From positions 15,209,811-15,269,810 of the forward strand of contig NC_049986.1 of assembly GCF_000003815.2 (NCBI RefSeq): 60,000 nucleotides of DNA, read 5' to 3'. This DNA is from Branchiostoma floridae (taxonomy: Eukaryota > Chordata > Leptocardii > Amphioxiformes > Branchiostomatidae). Made by a program: the position numbers and the translations under genes. Under the pieces are notes generated by a model. It was not told where the DNA came from. It did not search any database and saw only the letters and a program-made list of their open reading frames with translations. Numbering within the stretch: the first letter of the stretch is position 1; every line of letters begins with the position of its first letter. Positions 55,261-60,000 of the stretch are shown here, in pieces.

Positions 55261-57075
55261 AAGTTAAATGAAAATTCTTGACAGTATACGTCCGTTTTCT
55301 CATGACATTTTGTATGCTCATGCAGGTTTATGTTTTATGCATTTACTGACAGAAAAGGAAGGAACATCAGAGGATGTATAAATGTACATAGCGGCAGTTA
55401 ATTGTGCCGTGTTTCTTCCTACCGGTATTTTTTACCCCCTCCCAACCACGCGCCCGTTCGCCGTGTAATTCCGCGGCGTGTTACAATTACAATATTACGC
55501 TTTTAGCAGGACAAGAGTGGCAGAAAATTTACACAGAAGAAGTGGCAAGGGTAACCTATAACAGCAACATGTAACTGGAGAAAATGATGCGTTGACAATT
55601 TGTCAAATCAGTATGGCTAGAGAAATCGTCGTAAACGTACCGGTATTATGATAATAGATGTTACATGTATGTCACATCTAAAAACTAGACATAAAAGTAA
55701 GTCTGGATGTGTCTTCAACTTTCAATTTTTATCCTAATTTCCACCTATTGGTTGCGAGCCCTTGGTGTTGATTTTCAACACCTAGTCTATCATTAAAAGC
55801 ATGTAGAAATACAGTTTCATGGGGCTCATGTCATGAAGATTTCTGTTTTGTGACAGATGGAGGGAGAGATCCTGGAAACAGCCCTTGAGTTAACCCTTGT
55901 TCATGTCATCTTAGACACACTTAAGACTTCAGGTAGTATTACCACACATTGTCACTGACACCTGCAACACTCACTGTGGAAGGGTTACGCGTTGAAAGTA
56001 CTTCAACTGCGTGGTGTGTGTGTCAGGATTGCTGCGCCTAGATTAGTGCACTTTCTCTCATTTTATGGCTCTTGAACTTTCCTCCCCTTCTTGGTCCATT
56101 TTGCTATCTCAAGTTACTCATGTTGCCATCCACACACAATGATGATGGGTGCCCACACCTCCACAGTGACTGTACTGAACATTAATGACTTGTTCCACAA
56201 TACCACAAAGATAGGGGTGTTTTATGAAATATTACAATATCTATAAAAACTGCTACAGTGTAAAAAACAGAACAATCTGCATCATCTCGCGCATACTAGC
56301 AGATGACATACCAGAATAGACGTATACCGAATGCAGCAAAGACATCATGAGTTATAGCTTTGAACGTACGGACATGACCGACAATAATACCTCCTTCAGG
56401 ACGTGACCCTTCTACCCGGAGGTAAAAATGAAGTGGGCAGATCTGAATACCAAGAATTTATATTGATGACATTGGCACACTGTCACTCTTTGCACTGAGT
56501 ACCATTCTGTCATTGCTACTAGCTTATTCTTTTCGTCATAAGTGAAAGTGTCAAGTTTGGAATAGATATATCATTAGTATGACTAGGCAAGTACGCGCAG
56601 TTACTGATGCCTTCAAATGCCCAAAGTTTAGGAAACATACATGCAAACATCAACCAGCCAAGAATGCTTTGGTGCTTGTTGACACACATCTCCTCTCATC
56701 ACAGACACCGCTGCCAAGAATTCTCTCCGCAGTCTTCGGACATTTTCAGGATGATGTAGGTCTTTAACAGTCAAAACTTAAGTACAACATATATAAACAT
56801 AAAAATACCACTTCTGCCATGGTAAAGAAAGATGGGGTTCAACATGGGTTTTCATAAACCAGAGAAATGACTTTCCTCTTTAGGACATTTGAAATACTCT
56901 GGTAATCGATAAAAAGTTGAGACATATTCAATGGAAGTTTGTACCCTAACATGGGAAATTTAAACTCAATAGTTTTGTTTACTTCAAGACCACTATAGCA
57001 ACAAAAAACAACATTTGGCAATCAGAGATGGCAGATCAAACCCCTCATGCTGTCACAGTCCTTGACATTAATAAC

Positions 57076-57078
<3 letters not shown>
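55261..57078. other. DDX31 upstream intron, part 5, no gene
   Basis: AT-rich, with two further TACCGGTA palindromes (about 55420 and 55638). A 62-codon frame at 56579-56767 was not recognised. Nothing definite. Confidence 0.4.

Positions 57079-57106
<28 letters not shown>
57079..57106. repeat. AC dinucleotide microsatellite, 14 units
   Basis: Uninterrupted AC run followed by ATAT. Confidence 0.97.
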
Positions 57107-57111
<5 letters not shown>

Positions 57112-57799
57112 GACACTCTGTCACACGGACAGACAAGACAGAAACAATCCTTTACTCCCTTCGGGTGAAGTTGCAAGGGAAAAGGACAGCTAGACGAATT
57201 AGTTATGCTGAAAAATAAGTTGTAAACTGTGAAATCGTTGCACTTTCTAAATATTGAGAGATTCAGACAAAGAAGGTCCTGGTCCACTTAATATTCTCTT
57301 CCTCCTAACACATCATCTAGTTGGACAATACTCCTCTTCAGCATCACAAGTGAGCAGTGTCTACCTCATCCATGGGGCACAGTGTTGGCTCCATGTGCTG
57401 TGAACGTTCAACAAAAGATTATGACAGGTGTTTTGGGTGTTGGAACCATCCAAATGGCTTGTTTTCCTCATAATCAACCCCTTTTCTGAAGCCGCCGTGG
57501 GACAAAAGGCCGCATCAGTCAAACTGATAAACATCAGTAGTGCAGATGTTATCTAGTGTCTACTGAGAGGATAGTGTCAATACCAACACTTTCTTCTTTT
57601 GTTTGTGATGAATACGTCATACTTATGTCCATTTTGAGAATGCCACAGGACATGGGGTATGGTGCAAGTCCAGGTTAGGTGATCGGATGTCAAATTTTAC
57701 AGTTATCGTAGAAGCTTTTATTGTGCAGGCATATACGATTTTGAATGATATTTTTCCTCTTAGTATACTGTTGTCCTTTATACTGTTAGAAACCATTGA
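57107..57799. other. DDX31 upstream intron, part 6, nothing recognised
   Basis: No exon, element or RNA gene recognised. Confidence 0.4.
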
Positions 57800-57985
57800 A
57801 ATGAAAGATATAGGAAAGGTAGAACTAAGAAGAACAAAACAGCGTAGACGAGAAAATGAAGAGAAGAATGACTTAAAGAAGAGAGGAAGAAAGGACTGTA
57901 AGGAATTGACAAAAAGAAAGAAGGATAAAAGAAAGGACAAACAAAGGAGTGACAGAAGAAACAAAGAACAAAAGAAAGAGTTATG
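57800..57985. repeat. Polypurine-rich tract
   Basis: About 185 bases with strongly purine-biased + strand (AAAGAAAGAAGG-type sequence). The Lys/Arg/Glu-rich open frame across it is a consequence of composition and is not called as a gene. Confidence 0.8.
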
Positions 57986-58019
57986 CTCCTCGTAGAAGAT
58001 GGCACCACTGCCAAAAAGT

Positions 58020-58260
58020 GAGAAGACACAAACAGATTTATCCCGGGAACACTTGGCAGAGATAAGAAATGCTGCTAATCCGATAATTTCTCAGCTGCCA
58101 TTCTTGGCAATCTTGACAAATGTTTAACTAGTGTTCCCGACATGTGCAGTCTGGTTTTAACAAAGTGTTGCCTCAGTAATTAATCCCTAAATTGCGCTGC
58201 TATCATGAACACAAAGATCTGCCCAGGGCAACCATTTACTCTTACAGGTAGTGGCGACCG
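58020..58260. promoter_or_regulatory. Candidate regulatory patch with two TAATCC sites
   Basis: Repeat-free DNA with TAATCC at 58076-58081 and 58181-58186, the second overlapping TAATTAATCC. It lies 1.2 kb from the denser cluster at 59333-59426. Weak evidence alone. Confidence 0.25.
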
Positions 58261-58489
58261 CTTAAAACACTCTAGTTTCTTCTTTAAGAGAGCAATTTAC
58301 AAAGGAATACCTGGGGCATAAGGGGGGATGTTAGGTGGCAGCCCTTAAATATAACAACAACCTAAGCCAAAAAATGCACATTCAGTCAAATGTACCTTGA
58401 ACTTTAAGATAGCCCACTACAGCACACATGGACAAGGCAGCAGATCAGACTTGCATGATGAGGAGACAGCATTAAGAGGGGAGGTATAC

Positions 58490-58725
58490 TGAAAATGTTT
58501 TCGCGGCGGCCGCTTCACCGCGAACTTAAAACCTCCGCAAACATTTTTCCATGGCAGTAAGAGACTACAGTGTATGGTGCTTCAGCGAAATTAAAACCAC
58601 CACAAAAAGTCCTTTTTCCTGCTACTATAAAATTAGATCCCCGCAAACTTTAATGCATTTACAGTATATGCTGATGAGAAGTCTCCTTATGCAAGCTGTG
58701 TCCTTCACCTTGAAGGTGCTCAATG
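58490..58725. repeat. Dispersed repeat of the 'TTCGCGG' type
   Basis: Sequence such as TTTTCGCGGCGGCCGCTTCACCGCG, AACTTAAAACC and CAGCGAAATTAAAACCACC recurs internally. This style (CGCGAA-A-TTAAA-CC-CCGC) is seen in dispersed repeats of many marine invertebrate genomes. The family was not identified. Confidence 0.45.
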
Positions 58726-59219
58726 TAAGTTGAGGATGATGTTCAAAGTATTGACTTCACACAGGCAGTTGTTTTACATGTATGGCAATGCATAGCAATA
58801 TTCAGGGTATGAAAATGCAATGTGATTGCAATATGCATATGGTTTGAAGACTACTGGTTGGTTTCCAGCTGGTCTATTCGTACCACAAAAGGACTTAAAA
58901 ATCTAGATGTGCAGAATGCCAAACTTCTCTTCTGCAAAAATCTCTGAAGTAGTGAAAAAGCCCTAAAGACTGCACAAAATTTACTAGTCACACAGATGAT
59001 TGGAACACAATGGCCAGATACATGTATATTGATCAAACTGTCACTGTATTGATCATAATGACCCAGTTACATACATGGAACAACGTCAGTCTCCTTTTTT
59101 TTAGTTATTGCTATTCCCTTACATAAATCAAGACAGGAAGATGCCTACTACATGTTAAACCCATGCTAAAGTATTTCTTAGATTTGTGAGACTGTTAATA
59201 AGCAGCATGATGGTAACAT

Positions 59220-59650
59220 CTGGAGAATTCAGGGGGATAGCACGCAGTAAAGGACGTATAATTGGATGACAATCAGCTGACAAATCTCTGCTTTCTCCTG
59301 GCAGGTGGAAAATTAGCTATAATGTATCACCTTAATCCACCTGTTCCACACGCTAATCCCAACAGGAGGGATTATCACTTCACATCCCTGACTTATCTTA
59401 ATCCTTAACAACAGAGCTGGGGATTAACTAAACAAAGTCTGGATGATTCTTTGTTTATCCAAAAACACGGTGCACTTTCATTATCGCACACAATGCGTTC
59501 CTTCTGCCGTGATATGATCTCCATTGTGGCGCCAATGTTGGGCATGAGTGGGTAGGTGTCACCACGTAAAAGGGGGCTTACGGTTGAAGATTAGACCAAA
59601 AATGAGAAAAATGTGCCCACCCCGAGACTGGGTGAAAGTAACGGCAGACA
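59220..59650. promoter_or_regulatory. Candidate enhancer with five Otx-type (TAATCC) sites
   Basis: TAATCC or its complement GGATTA at 59333-59338, 59354-59359, 59369-59374, 59399-59404 and 59421-59426: five in 94 bp. Next to them are SOX/TCF-like ACAAAG (59432-59437) and CTTTGTT (about 59450). TAATCC is the core bound by K50 homeodomains (Otx, Gsc, Pitx). The island is repeat-free and non-coding. By position in the DDX31 intron region it may control Barhl in Otx-positive anterior neural tissue. Function is inferred. Confidence 0.5.
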
Positions 59651-60000
59651 ATTTAGCCACACAACGAAGCATTTAGCTTCCGCATACTTTGGCAATCCCC
59701 ATACATTTGATGCAAGACCATAACCTCAACTACTCCAAGGTTATCTATTGTAACTGTAGTATGTATGACTGCTATTATACTATGTATAGCAACCCTTTCT
59801 TCATGTCCCTATATCTTGTCACAGAGAATTTACAAATGGGAGGATTTGATTGACGGCAGACTACGACGTACCGAAAGTGTCGTGTTTAGCGACCATTTCC
59901 TTCAGGGTCGCCATCAGTCTTTGATCAGCAGACTGAAGTATTGCTGCAAATACCGCAGCGACAGTGGACACAAAGGACCACATGCGTGATCAAAACAGCT
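59651..60000. other. Right edge; one doubtful + strand exon
   Basis: At 59825-59989 a + strand frame opens after an acceptor-like TCTTGTCACAG and reads IYKWEDLIDGRLRRTE, VVFSDHFLQGRHQ and further to a TGA at 59987. The base composition is coding-like, but no family was recognised. The - strand here has stops in all frames, so it is not a DDX31 exon. Confidence 0.25.

Noticed and set aside
56579-56767. 62-codon frame on +, and the opposite - strand frame
   Set aside because: Neither resembles a known protein. Considered as a LINE piece but no diagnostic motif.
57687-57995. Lys/Arg/Glu-rich frame of 102 codons
   Set aside because: Produced by the polypurine tract; no homologue recognised.

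Overview
This is a stretch of animal nuclear DNA, most likely from a cephalochordate (amphioxus, Branchiostoma-like). It has spliced genes, long introns, abundant microsatellites, LINE remnants and small inverted-repeat elements. Two 100-base N runs mark assembly gaps (20983-21082 and 42094-42193). The lineage is inferred from single-copy-looking chordate-type genes and the style of the repeats; it was not tested by a search.

Two genes can be supported. (1) A complete BarH-like homeobox gene, Barhl, on the + strand: three coding exons (11550-12012, 16650-16869, 19119-19371), 311 residues, with two FIL/Eh1-type repressor motifs, a Bar-class homeodomain split by an intron after its second recognition-helix arginine, and the conserved BARHL C-terminal tail. 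(2) The 3' part of a DDX31 (Dbp7-type) nucleolar DEAD-box helicase gene on the - strand: three C-terminal exons (47751-47646, 47185-46960, 33668-33614). The helicase core must lie to the right of the window. The terminal exon is very short and is separated from the previous one by a 13.3 kb intron.

BARHL1 and DDX31 are convergent neighbours in human 9q34, so this window shows the same pair in the same orientation. The likely explanation is a genomic regulatory block: enhancers of the developmental gene Barhl sit inside the introns of the housekeeping bystander DDX31. Several GC-richer, repeat-free islands in the DDX31 introns fit this (37.6-38.25 kb, 45.25-46.55 kb, 50.88-51.8 kb, 59.2-59.65 kb). 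The last contains five TAATCC sites, the Otx/Gsc/Pitx class, within 94 bp.

Layout: 1-11.2 kb, non-coding 5' flank of Barhl with a LINE tail and two tandem duplications; 11.2-19.5 kb, Barhl; 19.5-32.8 kb, the intergenic gap between the two convergent genes, with inverted-repeat elements and a degenerate tandem array; 32.8-60 kb, the DDX31 3' region and introns, with a MITE nested in a LINE, further MITEs, large microsatellites, a 166-bp minisatellite and the putative enhancers. No rRNA, tRNA, CRISPR or prokaryotic operon is present.
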